Shown: positions 1 to 5,462 of the stretch, piece after piece
Position numbering within the stretch: the first letter of the stretch is position 1
How the letters are laid out: the number at the start of each line of letters is the position of its first letter
Origin: a bacterium
Lineage (GTDB): Bacteria; Bacillota; Bacilli; Lactobacillales; Streptococcaceae
NCBI GenBank assembly: GCA_905221105.1
Contig: CAJNBW010000016.1
Location: forward strand, 1-6,811
Length of the DNA stretch: 6,811 bases
Reading direction: 5' to 3'
Program-made: the position numbers and the translations under genes
The notes under the pieces: model-generated
Told to the model about the DNA's origin: nothing
Seen by the model: only the letters and a program-made list of their open reading frames with translations
The model's database searches: none

Positions 1-10
1 CATAAATCAT
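1..10 (-). CDS. tarI: tarI start (partial): ribitol-5-phosphate cytidylyltransferase, first three codons
   Basis: On the minus strand an ATG at 10-8 is followed by ATT and TAT and then leaves the window, giving Met-Ile-Tyr. A strong Shine-Dalgarno AAGGAG lies at 23-18 with a 7-nt spacer, which favours this ATG over the second one at 3-1. Pneumococcal TarI, as I remember it, begins Met-Ile-Tyr-Ala-Gly, and it is the first gene of lic1 (tarI-tarJ-licA-licB-licC), read divergently from tacF. TarI makes CDP-ribitol for teichoic acid in the cytoplasm. Only ten bases are visible, so the name rests on the start codons, the ribosome binding site and the conserved neighbourhood rather than on any domain. 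Confidence 0.6.
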
Positions 11-51
11 CTATTTTCTCCTTTGTCTTACTAAAAAAACTTATTCTCTCT

Positions 52-80
52 ATTATACCACAATCTAGTCCTATCATGAA
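52..80 (-). promoter_or_regulatory. Proximal promoter of the tarI (lic1) operon, P2-like
   Basis: On the minus strand a perfect TATAAT (57-52) is preceded by TG one base upstream (60-59), making an extended -10. A weak -35, TTCATG, lies at 80-75 with a 17-bp spacer. Transcription would start near 45 and give a leader of about 35 nt before the tarI ribosome binding site. Pneumococcal lic1 is reported to have two promoters, one CiaR-dependent and one not; this would be the CiaR-independent one. The assignment is by position and consensus only. Confidence 0.6.
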
Positions 81-216
81 AGAAATACCGGCCCTCCCGT
101 TCTAGAATAGAAGGATTAAGCAGTTCTATTATTCAAAGAAACTAGCCCATTTCTAGTAATAACTAGGAATTCTGTAGTCATCACTAATAAATGGCTGTGA
201 AATTTTAGAGTTCTTC

Positions 217-249
217 AGAATAATATAGTTTCCTTAAAGAAAACTTAAA
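217..249 (-). promoter_or_regulatory. CiaR response-regulator site with distal lic1 promoter, P1-like
   Basis: On the minus strand the sequence contains TTTAAG (249-244), a 5-bp spacer and TTTAAG (238-233), the exact direct repeat described for pneumococcal CiaR. Ten base pairs further on is TATTCT (222-217), the spacing reported between the repeat and the -10 in CiaR-activated promoters; TATATT at 227-222 is an alternative -10. The lic1 P1 promoter is an established member of the CiaRH regulon, which supports the assignment. The transcript would run about 200 nt before reaching tarI. Confidence 0.8.
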
Positions 250-284
250 ATCAAACTTTGATACTTCAAAGTGATTACTTGACT

Positions 285-392
285 TATACTCAATGAAAAT
301 CAAAAAGCAAACTAGGAAGCTAGCCGTAAGCTGTACTTGAGTACGGTAAGGCGACGCTGACGTGGTTTGAATTTGATTTTCGAAGAGTATTA
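285..392 (-). repeat. BOX element of A-C type, without boxB
   Basis: The ends are inverted, ATACTC (286-291) against GAGTAT (385-390), and each is followed inward by four bases and then AAAATCAAA on its own strand. Positions 341-362 match the BOX-A1R primer sequence at 20 of 22 bases, which places boxA on the right, so the element reads on the minus strand. The length of about 108 bp equals boxA plus boxC with no boxB, which usually sits between them. BOX elements are non-autonomous repeats typical of pneumococcus and its close relatives. This copy lies between the CiaR site and the tacF promoter. Confidence 0.88.
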
Positions 393-402
393 CTTCCCTT
401 CA

Positions 403-431
403 TTTCTTATTAGCTGACTTTATGATATAAT
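403..431 (+). promoter_or_regulatory. Promoter of tacF-licD1-licD2 (lic2)
   Basis: An extended -10, TGATATAAT (423-431), contains a perfect TATAAT at 426-431. The -35 is poor: TTTCTT at 403-408 with a 17-bp spacer, beginning just 10 bp after the BOX element. A start near 438 would leave an unusually short leader of about 13 nt that begins almost at the GAGGT Shine-Dalgarno (439-443). Confidence 0.68.
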
Positions 432-450
432 GAAAAACGAGGTAAATTGA

Positions 451-1938
451 ATGAAAAGTATAAAATTAAACGCTCTATCTTACATGGGAATTCGTGTCTT
501 AAATATTATTTTTCCCATCTTAACTGGTACCTACGTCGCGCGTGTCTTGGATCGAACTGACTATGGTTACTTCAACTCAGTCGACACAATTTTGTCATTT
601 TTCTTACCCTTTGCGACTTATGGAGTCTATAACTACGGTTTACGGGCCATCAGTAATGTCAAGGATAACAAAAAAGATCTGAATAGAACCTTCTCTAGTC
701 TTTTTTATTTGTGCATAGCTTGTACGATTTTGACCACTACGGTCTATATCCTAGCTTATCCTCTCTTCTTTACTGATAATCCAATCATCAAAAAGGTCTA
801 CCTTGTTATGGGGATTCAACTCATTGCCCAGATTTTTTCAATCGAATGGGTCAATGAAGCTCTGGAAAATTACAGTTTTCTCTTTTACAAAACAGCCTTC
901 ATCCGTATCCTGATGTTGGTCTCTATTTTCCTTTTTGTAAAAAATGAGCACGATATTGTTGTCTATACACTGGTGATGAGTTTATCGACACTGATTAACT
1001 ACCTGATTAGTTATTTTTGGATTAAAAGAGACATCAAACTTGTTAAAATTCACCTAAGTGATTTTAAACCTCTCTTTCTTCCTCTGACAGCCATGTTGGT
1101 ATTTGCCAATGCCAATATGCTCTTCACTTTTTTGGATCGTCTCTTCCTCGTTAAAACAGGGATTGATGTCAACGTTAGTTACTATACCATGGCTCAGCGT
1201 ATTGTGACCGTTATTGCTGGTGTTGTGACAGGTGCAATTGGAGTGAGTGTACCCCGTCTCAGTTACTATCTGGGGAAAGGAGACAAAGAAGCCTATGTTT
1301 CCTTGGTTAATAGAGGTAGTCGAATCTTTAACTTCTTTATCATTCCTTTAAGTTTTGGGCTAATGGTTTTAGGACCAAATGCCATCCTACTTTACGGTAG
1401 TGAAAAATATATCGGGGGCGGCATCTTGACCTCTCTCTTCGCTTTTCGGACGATTATCCTAGCTTTAGATACCATTCTTGGTTCCCAAATTCTCTTTACA
1501 AATGGCTATGAAAAACGTATCACAGTCTATACAGTCTTCGCTGGATTACTCAATTTGGGCTTAAATAGTCTCCTCTTTTTCAACCATATAGTGGCTCCTG
1601 AATACTACCTACTCACAACTATGCTATCTGAGGCCTCTCTACTTGTTTTCTATATCATTTTCATCCATAGAAAACAGCTTATTCACTTGGGACATATCTT
1701 CAGCTATACTGTTCGATACTCTCTCTTTTCACTTTCCTTTGTAGCAATTTATTTCTTGATTAATTTCTTGTATCCTGTGGATATGGTCATTAATTTGCCG
1801 TTTTTGATTAATACTGGTTTGATTGTCTTGCTATCAGCTATCTCTTATATTGGCCTACTAGTCTTTACCAAAGATAGCATTTTCTATGAATTTTTAAACC
1901 ATGTCCTAGCCTTAAAAAATAAATTCAAAAAATCATAG
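451..1938 (+). CDS. tacF: TacF, teichoic-acid repeat flippase (MOP/PST polysaccharide transporter)
   Basis: A 495-aa polytopic membrane protein of the Wzx-like polysaccharide-transporter family. I count roughly 12-14 hydrophobic segments, from residues 7-29 through 450-473, with short polar loops and a Lys-rich C-terminus. In pneumococcus TacF moves lipid-linked, phosphocholine-bearing teichoic-acid precursor across the cytoplasmic membrane, and its specificity is held responsible for choline dependence. The name rests on protein similarity as I recognise it and on the syntenic setting: divergent tarI upstream, licD1 and licD2 downstream. The start is well supported, with GAGGT at 439-443, a 7-nt spacer and an extended -10 promoter just before. 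The stop TAG (1936-1938) overlaps the licD1 Shine-Dalgarno, so lic2 looks like one transcript. Residue 234 is Val (codon GTT at 1150-1152); substitution of this residue has been linked to choline independence. No truncation is seen. Confidence 0.88.
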   Translation: MKSIKLNALSYMGIRVLNIIFPILTGTYVARVLDRTDYGYFNSVDTILSFFLPFATYGVYNYGLRAISNVKDNKKDLNRTFSSLFYLCIACTILTTTVYILAYPLFFTDNPIIKKVYLVMGIQLIAQIFSIEWVNEALENYSFLFYKTAFIRILMLVSIFLFVKNEHDIVVYTLVMSLSTLINYLISYFWIKRDIKLVKIHLSDFKPLFLPLTAMLVFANANMLFTFLDRLFLVKTGIDVNVSYYTMAQRIVTVIAGVVTGAIGVSVPRLSYYLGKGDKEAYVSLVNRGSRIFNFFIIPLSFGLMVLGPNAILLYGSEKYIGGGILTSLFAFRTIILALDTILGSQILFTNGYEKRITVYTVFAGLLNLGLNSLLFFNHIVAPEYYLLTTMLSEASLLVFYIIFIHRKQLIHLGHIFSYTVRYSLFSLSFVAIYFLINFLYPVDMVINLPFLINTGLIVLLSAISYIGLLVFTKDSIFYEFLNHVLALKNKFKKS

Positions 1939-1947
1939 GAGTTTAAA

Positions 1948-2751
1948 ATGAAACAACTAACTGTTGAAGATGCCAAACAAATTGAATTAGAAATTTTGGA
2001 TTACATTGATACTCTCTGTAAAAAACACAATATCAACTATATTATTAACTACGGAACCCTGATTGGGGCAGTTCGACATGAGGGCTTTATCCCTTGGGAC
2101 GACGATATTGATTTATCTATGCCTCGAGAAGACTATCAACGATTTATCAACACTTTTCAAAAGGAAAAAAGCAAATACAAACTCTTATCCTTAGAGACAG
2201 ATAAGAACTACTTTAACAACTTTATCAAAATCACTGACAGTACAACCAAAATAATCGATACTCGAAATACGAAAACTTATGAGTCTGGTGTCTTTATTGA
2301 CATTTTCCCTATAGACCGATTTGATGATCCTAAGGTCATTGATACTTGCTACAAACTGGAAAGCTTCAAACTTCTGTCTTTCAGTAAACACAAAAATATT
2401 GTCTATAAGGATAGCCTTTTAAAAGATTGGATACGAACAGCCTTTTGGTTGCTCCTGCGACCTGTTTCTCCTCGTTATTTTGCAAATAAAATCGAGAAAG
2501 AAATTCAAAAATATAGTCGTGAGAATGGTCAGTATATGGCCTTTATCCCTTCTAAATTTAAGGAAAAGGAAGTCTTCCCAAGTGGTACCTTTGATAACAC
2601 AATTGATTTACCCTTTGAAAATTTAAGTCTTCCTGCACCTGAAAAATTTGATACTATTTTGACTCAATTTTATGGGGATTATATGACCTTGCCACCTGAA
2701 GAAAAACGCTTCTACAGTCATGAATTTCACGCTTACAAATTGGAGGATTAG
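1948..2751 (+). CDS. licD1: LicD1, LicD-family phosphocholine transferase
   Basis: A 267-aa soluble protein of the LicD nucleotidyltransferase-like family, thought to move phosphocholine from CDP-choline to GalNAc residues of teichoic-acid precursor on the inner face of the membrane. Family motifs are clear: Gly-Thr-Leu-Ile-Gly at 36-40, ARG/HIS-containing stretch to 45, the acidic metal-binding motif PWDDDID at 49-55, FIDIFPID at 116-123, and a C-terminal LTQFYGDYM. Translation is coupled to tacF: AGGAG at 1937-1941 overlaps the tacF stop, with a 6-nt spacer to ATG. The reading frame ends one base before licD2. It is clearly a paralogue of licD2 at the protein level. The split into D1 and D2 follows gene order in pneumococcus; which acceptor position each enzyme modifies cannot be read from sequence. 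Confidence 0.87.
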   Translation: MKQLTVEDAKQIELEILDYIDTLCKKHNINYIINYGTLIGAVRHEGFIPWDDDIDLSMPREDYQRFINTFQKEKSKYKLLSLETDKNYFNNFIKITDSTTKIIDTRNTKTYESGVFIDIFPIDRFDDPKVIDTCYKLESFKLLSFSKHKNIVYKDSLLKDWIRTAFWLLLRPVSPRYFANKIEKEIQKYSRENGQYMAFIPSKFKEKEVFPSGTFDNTIDLPFENLSLPAPEKFDTILTQFYGDYMTLPPEEKRFYSHEFHAYKLED

Positions 2752-2752
2752 G

Positions 2753-3562
2753 ATGCAATATTTAGAAAAAGAAGAAATTAAAGAAATCCAACTAGCTCTG
2801 CTAGATTATATTGATGAGACTTGTAAGAAACACAATATTCCTTATTTTCTCAGTTATGGAACCATGCTTGGAGCTATCCGCCACAAAGGTATGATTCCTT
2901 GGGATGATGATATTGATATTTCCCTTTATCGTGAGGATTATGAGCGCTTATTGAAGATCATTGAGGAAGAAAATCACCCTCGCTATAAGGTCCTTTCCTA
3001 CGATACCTCTTCTTGGTACTTCCATAATTTTGCATCGATTTTGGACACTTCTACTGTCATCGAAGACCATGTCAAGTACAAGCGTCATGACACCAGTCTC
3101 TTTATCGACGTATTTCCAATTGATCGCTTTACAGATTTGAGCATTGTCGACAAGAGCTATAAGTATGTGGCCCTTCGTCAACTGGCTTATATCAAAAAAT
3201 CACGCGCGGTTCACGGTGACAGCAAGTTAAAAGATTTTCTAAGATTATGTAGCTGGTACGCTCTCCGATTTGTCAATCCTCGCTACTTTTACAAGAAAAT
3301 TGATCAGCTAGTCAAGAATGCTGCAACTAGCAATCCTCAATATGAGGGAGGAATTGGGATTGGTAAGGAAGGAATGAAAGAAGTATTCCCAGTTGATACC
3401 TTTAAAGAACTCATCTTAACTGAGTTTGAAGGCCGTATGTTACCTGTTCCTAAAAAATATGACCAATTTTTAACCCAGATGTATGGCGATTATATGACAC
3501 CACCATCAAAAGAAATGCAAGAGTGGTATAGTCATAGCATTAAAGCTTATCGCAAAAACTGA
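2753..3562 (+). CDS. licD2: LicD2, LicD-family phosphocholine transferase
   Basis: A 269-aa LicD paralogue with the same architecture as its upstream neighbour: GTMLGAIRH at 36-44, PWDDDID at exactly 49-55, FIDVFPID at 117-124 and a C-terminal LTQMYGDYM. The predicted role is transfer of phosphocholine from CDP-choline to teichoic-acid precursor; licD2 mutants of pneumococcus are described as having reduced phosphocholine and altered virulence. I chose the ATG at 2753 because GGAGG (2742-2746) lies 6 nt before it and the protein then aligns with LicD1 from residue 1. An in-frame ATG at 2720 would add 11 residues inside licD1 and has no such site. It is the last gene of lic2; downstream lies a split repeat and an insertion sequence. 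Confidence 0.88.
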   Translation: MQYLEKEEIKEIQLALLDYIDETCKKHNIPYFLSYGTMLGAIRHKGMIPWDDDIDISLYREDYERLLKIIEEENHPRYKVLSYDTSSWYFHNFASILDTSTVIEDHVKYKRHDTSLFIDVFPIDRFTDLSIVDKSYKYVALRQLAYIKKSRAVHGDSKLKDFLRLCSWYALRFVNPRYFYKKIDQLVKNAATSNPQYEGGIGIGKEGMKEVFPVDTFKELILTEFEGRMLPVPKKYDQFLTQMYGDYMTPPSKEMQEWYSHSIKAYRKN

Positions 3563-3588
3563 TTGAGGGAGATCATACAAACTACAAA

Positions 3589-3630
3589 GAGGCTGGGAAA
3601 AAAGTCTTTAAAATCAAAAAACGCATATTA
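3589..3630 (+). repeat. Left part of a MITE-like inverted-repeat element split by the IS
   Basis: GAGGCTGGG at 3589-3597 is the exact inverted match of CCCAGCCTC at 5141-5149, and AAAACGCA near 3618-3625 matches in inverse TGCGTTTT near 5088-5095. Removing the IS would leave a short inverted-repeat element of about 123 bp. Elements with GAGGCTGGG-type ends are familiar from intergenic regions of streptococci, but I do not assign a family name. It begins 27 bp after the licD2 stop, so the unsplit form may once have served as the lic2 terminator. Confidence 0.65.
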
Positions 3631-3655
3631 TGAACTGCACCCCAAAAGTTAGACA
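3631..3655 (+). repeat. Left terminal inverted repeat (IRL) of the IS3-family element
   Basis: Ungapped comparison of 25 bases with the reverse complement of 5044-5068 gives 20 matches, with mismatches at positions 3, 8, 9, 13 and 21. It starts TGAACTG where the right end has TGTACTG. Most of it (3638-3653) also forms one arm of the hairpin before orfA. Confidence 0.82.
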
Positions 3656-3683
3656 GAAAAAATCTAACTTTTGGGGTGTTTTT
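3638..3683 (+). terminator. Hairpin plus T tract in the IS left end, upstream of orfA
   Basis: A perfect 16-bp inverted repeat, 3638-3653 against 3663-3678, encloses a 9-nt loop and is followed by five T (3679-3683), which fits an intrinsic terminator on the plus strand. It would end transcripts coming from licD2. The 3' arm contains GGGGTG (3673-3678), the only plausible Shine-Dalgarno for orfA, 8 nt before its ATG, so transcripts reading through from outside would have that site paired. Shielding of transposase from external transcription is known for other IS elements. On the minus strand there is no T tract, so termination would be one-directional. Confidence 0.78.
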
Positions 3684-3686
3684 ATT

Positions 3687-4223
3687 ATGAAATTAACTTA
3701 TGATGATAAAGTTCAGATCTATGAACTTAGAAAACAAGGATATAGCATAGAGAAGCTTTCAAATAAATTTGGGATAAACAATTCTAATATTAGGTACATG
3801 ATTAAATTGATTGATCGTTACGGAATAGAGTTCGTCAAAAAAGGAAAAAATCGTTACTATTCTCCTGATTTAAAGCAAGAAATGATTCATAAAGTCTTAC
3901 ATGAAGGCTGGACTAAAGATAGAGTTTCTCTTGAATACGGCCTCCCAAGTCGTACGATACTTCTTAATTGGCTAGCACAATACAAGAAAAACGGGTATAC
4001 TATTGTTGAGAAAACAAGAGGGAGACCAACTAAAATGGGACGTAAACGGAAGAAAACTTGGGATGAAATGACAGAACTAGAGCGACTCCAAGAGGAGAAT
4101 GAACGCTTACGTACTGAGGTGGCTTACTTAAAAAAGTTAAAAGAGCTGGAAGACAGGGACGAAGCCATACAGCGAGAAAGGCAGAGACAATTAGAGAAAT
4201 GGCTTCAGGAGGATTTCGACTAG
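3687..4223 (+). CDS. IS3-family OrfA, DNA-binding subunit of transposase
   Basis: A 178-aa protein with two helix-turn-helix-like segments (about residues 5-40 and 60-98), a basic stretch at 111-123 ([13 protein letters not shown]) and a leucine zipper/coiled coil from about 131 to 155 (Leu134, Leu141, Leu148). This is the standard OrfA of the IS150 subgroup, which binds the terminal repeats and dimerises. I start it at ATG 3687: an in-frame ATG at 3630 would begin at the edge of the terminal repeat and translate through the hairpin. The Shine-Dalgarno GGGGTG (3673-3678) lies inside the hairpin arm. Codons 149-150 (AAA AAG) are part of the frameshift site. The gene overlaps orfB. Confidence 0.87.
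   Translation: MKLTYDDKVQIYELRKQGYSIEKLSNKFGINNSNIRYMIKLIDRYGIEFVKKGKNRYYSPDLKQEMIHKVLHEGWTKDRVSLEYGLPSRTILLNWLAQYKKNGYTIVEKTRGRPTKMGRKRKKTWDEMTELERLQEENERLRTEVAYLKKLKELEDRDEAIQRERQRQLEKWLQEDFD
4116..4136 (+). promoter_or_regulatory. Programmed -1 ribosomal frameshift signal, OrfA to OrfAB
   Basis: The heptamer A AAA AAG at 4130-4136 is in the correct phase with orfA (TTA AAA AAG). A Shine-Dalgarno-like GAGGTGG at 4116-4122 lies 7 nt upstream, the arrangement that stimulates -1 slippage in dnaX and several IS elements. The -1 frame becomes open just after a TGA at 4115-4117 and stays open to 5038. Slippage would give an OrfAB fusion of 150 + 300 = 450 residues. I do not see a convincing downstream stem-loop. 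Confidence 0.75.
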
Positions 4224-5038
4224 ATTTACTTCTTGAAGTGGCTCGCTTACCTCGCTCAACTTACTATTATCAGTTGAAGGAACTAGATGGGCTTGACAAA
4301 GATAAAGATCTTAAAGCTGAAATTCAAGCTATTTTTACTGAGCACAAAGGAAATTATGGCTATCGCCGAATAACTCTTGAATTGAGGAATCGTGGTCATA
4401 TAGTAAACCATAAGAAGGTCCAACGTCTGATGAAAATCCTTGGTTTAAGTGCTCGAATTCGCCGTAAACGAAAGTATTCTTCCTACCAAGGAGAGATTGG
4501 CAAGAAAGCAGAGAATCTCATTCAACGCCAGTTTGAAGCATCGAGACCAATGGAAAAGTGTTATACGGATGTGACAGAGTTTGCCATTCCAAATAGCACG
4601 CAGAAATTGTATTTATCGCCTGTTTTAGATGGCTTTAACAGCGAAATTATTGCTTTTAATCTTTCTTGTTCTCCTAATTTAGAACAAGTAAAAACGATGT
4701 TGGAACAGGCCTTCACAGAGAAACACTACGAGAATACGATTCTCCATAGTGACCAAGGTTGGCAATACCAACACGATTCTTATCATCGGTTCCTTGAGAG
4801 TAAGGGAATTCAAGCATCCATGTCACGTAAGGGCAACAGCCCAGACAACGGTATGATGGAATCTTTCTTTGGCATTTTAAAATCCGAAATGTTTTATGGC
4901 CATGAGAAAAACTTTAAATCACTTAATCAATTGGAACAAGCCATTATAGACTATATCGATTACTACAACAACAAACGAATTAAGGTAAAACTAAAAGGAC
5001 TTAGTCCTGTGCAATACAGAACTAAATCCTTTCAATAA
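4199..5038 (+). CDS. IS3-family OrfB, DDE transposase catalytic part
   Basis: From the ATG at 4199 this is 279 aa with an rve integrase core. The catalytic triad is intact: Asp124 (CYTDVTEF), Asp185 (LHSDQGWQY) and Glu221 (NGMMESFFG), with exactly 35 residues between the last two and Lys228 seven residues after the Glu. An HTH_21-like segment (NYGYRRI near 52-58) precedes it. The ATG has no good ribosome binding site. The same frame is open upstream to 4118, so the natural product is probably the OrfAB fusion made by -1 slippage at 4130-4136, continuing in this frame from 4136. It overlaps orfA by 25 nt as written. The protein cuts and joins the IS ends. Confidence 0.88.
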   Translation: MASGGFRLDLLLEVARLPRSTYYYQLKELDGLDKDKDLKAEIQAIFTEHKGNYGYRRITLELRNRGHIVNHKKVQRLMKILGLSARIRRKRKYSSYQGEIGKKAENLIQRQFEASRPMEKCYTDVTEFAIPNSTQKLYLSPVLDGFNSEIIAFNLSCSPNLEQVKTMLEQAFTEKHYENTILHSDQGWQYQHDSYHRFLESKGIQASMSRKGNSPDNGMMESFFGILKSEMFYGHEKNFKSLNQLEQAIIDYIDYYNNKRIKVKLKGLSPVQYRTKSFQ

Positions 5039-5043
5039 TTATT

Positions 5044-5068
5044 TGTCCAACTTTTTGGGGTCAGTACA
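5044..5068 (-). repeat. Right terminal inverted repeat (IRR) of the IS3-family element
   Basis: The reverse complement starts TGTACTGACCCC and pairs with the left end over 20 of 25 bases. It begins 5 bp after the orfB stop codon. The outermost TG is followed by GTG of the host flank, with no copy of the bases found left of IRL. Confidence 0.82.
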
Positions 5069-5149
5069 GTGTTGAAACTTGATATTGTGCGTTTTATTAT
5101 GGGAAGATTTACTTTATTTTCTACTAAAATTGAGTTTTTGCCCAGCCTC
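5069..5149 (+). repeat. Right part of the split MITE-like repeat
   Basis: It carries TGCGTTTT near 5088-5095 and ends with CCCAGCCTC (5141-5149), both inverted matches of the part left of the IS. The outer ends also share an A-rich/T-rich run next to the GGG/CCC. Together with 3589-3630 it suggests a single parent element of about 123 bp. Confidence 0.62.
5072..5100 (+). promoter_or_regulatory. Candidate rightward promoter just outside the IS right end
   Basis: TTGAAA (5072-5077) and TATTAT (5095-5100) are separated by exactly 17 bp and point toward dltX. The -35 begins 4 bp outside the IS end, so both boxes belong to the split repeat and not to the IS. Chance matches are common in DNA this AT-rich, so the call is tentative. 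Confidence 0.35.
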
Positions 5150-5228
5150 ACTCTATTTAAAATATGCATAGAAAAATCGCATAATCCTTAAAATAAGCTG
5201 AAATCTAGTGAAAATGTACGGTAAACAA
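5150..5228. other. Spacer between the split repeat and the dlt promoter
   Basis: AT-rich DNA without a credible ORF. A small inverted repeat, TATGC (5165-5169) and GCATA (5181-5185), has no T tract. One CTTAAA occurs near 5188, but there is no second copy at 5-bp spacing, so I see no CiaR site for dlt here. Confidence 0.5.
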
Positions 5229-5258
5229 TTGAAAAAATACTATATAAAGTGGTACAAT
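5229..5258 (+). promoter_or_regulatory. Promoter of the dlt operon
   Basis: TTGAAA (5229-5234), an 18-bp spacer and TACAAT (5253-5258), with TG one base before the -10 (5250-5251), make an extended -10 promoter. Transcription would start near 5265 and leave a leader of about 66 nt before dltX. It lies entirely to the right of the IS and the split repeat, so the insertion should not have removed it. Confidence 0.65.
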
Positions 5259-5330
5259 GGTAGAAAAAATAAGCTAGTAAGAATTACTCTTATTTTAGCG
5301 AAAAATTACAGAAATGAATGGTTTTTCTTG

Positions 5331-5462
5331 ATGAAACAGAGAAAAGAATTGTACCTTTTTCTTGGTCGGACAGCCTTGTATTTTCTTATCTTTCTAGGGC
5401 TGCTTTACTTCTTTAGCTATCTTGGTCAGGGTCAAGGAAGCTTTATCTATAATGAATTTTAA
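5331..5462 (+). CDS. dltX: DltX, small membrane protein of teichoic-acid D-alanylation
   Basis: A 43-aa protein with a basic N-terminus (MKQRKEL), one transmembrane helix at about residues 9-31 and the conserved C-terminal FIYNEF, including Tyr40. DltX is found at the head of dlt operons, acts with DltB, DltC and DltD, and its C-terminal motif is needed for D-alanine transfer across the membrane; the conserved tyrosine has been proposed as a D-alanyl carrier. I start it at ATG 5331. The same frame is open from an ATG at 5208, but that lies upstream of the promoter and would put a non-conserved basic extension before the family's usual start. No clear Shine-Dalgarno precedes 5331, and TTG at 5328 is an alternative. 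The stop is 20 nt before dltA. Confidence 0.85.
   Translation: MKQRKELYLFLGRTALYFLIFLGLLYFFSYLGQGQGSFIYNEF

Larger units (their letters stand above)
11..450. other. Divergent lic1/lic2 control region, no gene
   Basis: This 440-bp stretch separates tarI (minus) from tacF (plus). It holds two candidate minus-strand promoters, a CiaR-type repeat, a BOX element and the tacF promoter, listed separately. Between about 81 and 216, which would be leader of the distal minus-strand transcript, I see only small AT-rich inverted repeats: a 7-bp pair at 106-112/124-130 and a 5-bp pair at 153-157/162-166. Neither is followed by a T tract or looks like a riboswitch. No convincing ORF is present. Confidence 0.7.
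3631..5068 (+). mobile_element. Complete IS3-family (IS150 subgroup, IS861-like) insertion sequence
   Basis: The 1438-bp element has 25-bp imperfect terminal inverted repeats starting TG, two overlapping ORFs in the 0 and -1 frames, an A AAA AAG slippery site, and a DD(35)E transposase. These are hallmarks of the IS3 family, IS150 subgroup. IS861 of S. agalactiae is of nearly the same length, and the orfA protein resembles its product as I remember it. Both ORFs are open and the catalytic triad is intact, so it could be active. No target-site duplication is visible: the flanks read ATTA on the left and GTGT on the right. It separates lic2 from dlt. Confidence 0.88.

Noticed and set aside
2191..2391. 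Minus-strand 66-aa ORF inside licD1
   Set aside because: It lies wholly antisense to a well-supported LicD coding region, has no ribosome binding site evidence and resembles no family I know.
2948..3181. Minus-strand 77-aa ORF inside licD2
   Set aside because: It is antisense to conserved LicD motifs and looks like a by-product of codon use on the coding strand.
3630..3686. Earlier start of orfA at ATG 3630
   Set aside because: The ATG borrows a host base next to the IS end, and translation would run through the terminal repeat and hairpin. The family start is at 3687.
3589..5149. CRISPR, tRNA/rRNA or riboswitch in the licD2-dlt interval
   Set aside because: Only two inverted halves of one repeat plus a standard IS are present; there are no regularly spaced repeats, cloverleaf or known riboswitch core.
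5188..5193. Possible CiaR half-site (CTTAAA) upstream of dlt
   Set aside because: There is no second copy at 5-bp spacing, so it does not meet the direct-repeat pattern seen at 233-249.
5208..5330. N-terminal extension of dltX starting at ATG 5208
   Set aside because: It begins upstream of the dlt promoter (-10 at 5253-5258), and the conserved DltX protein starts at 5331.
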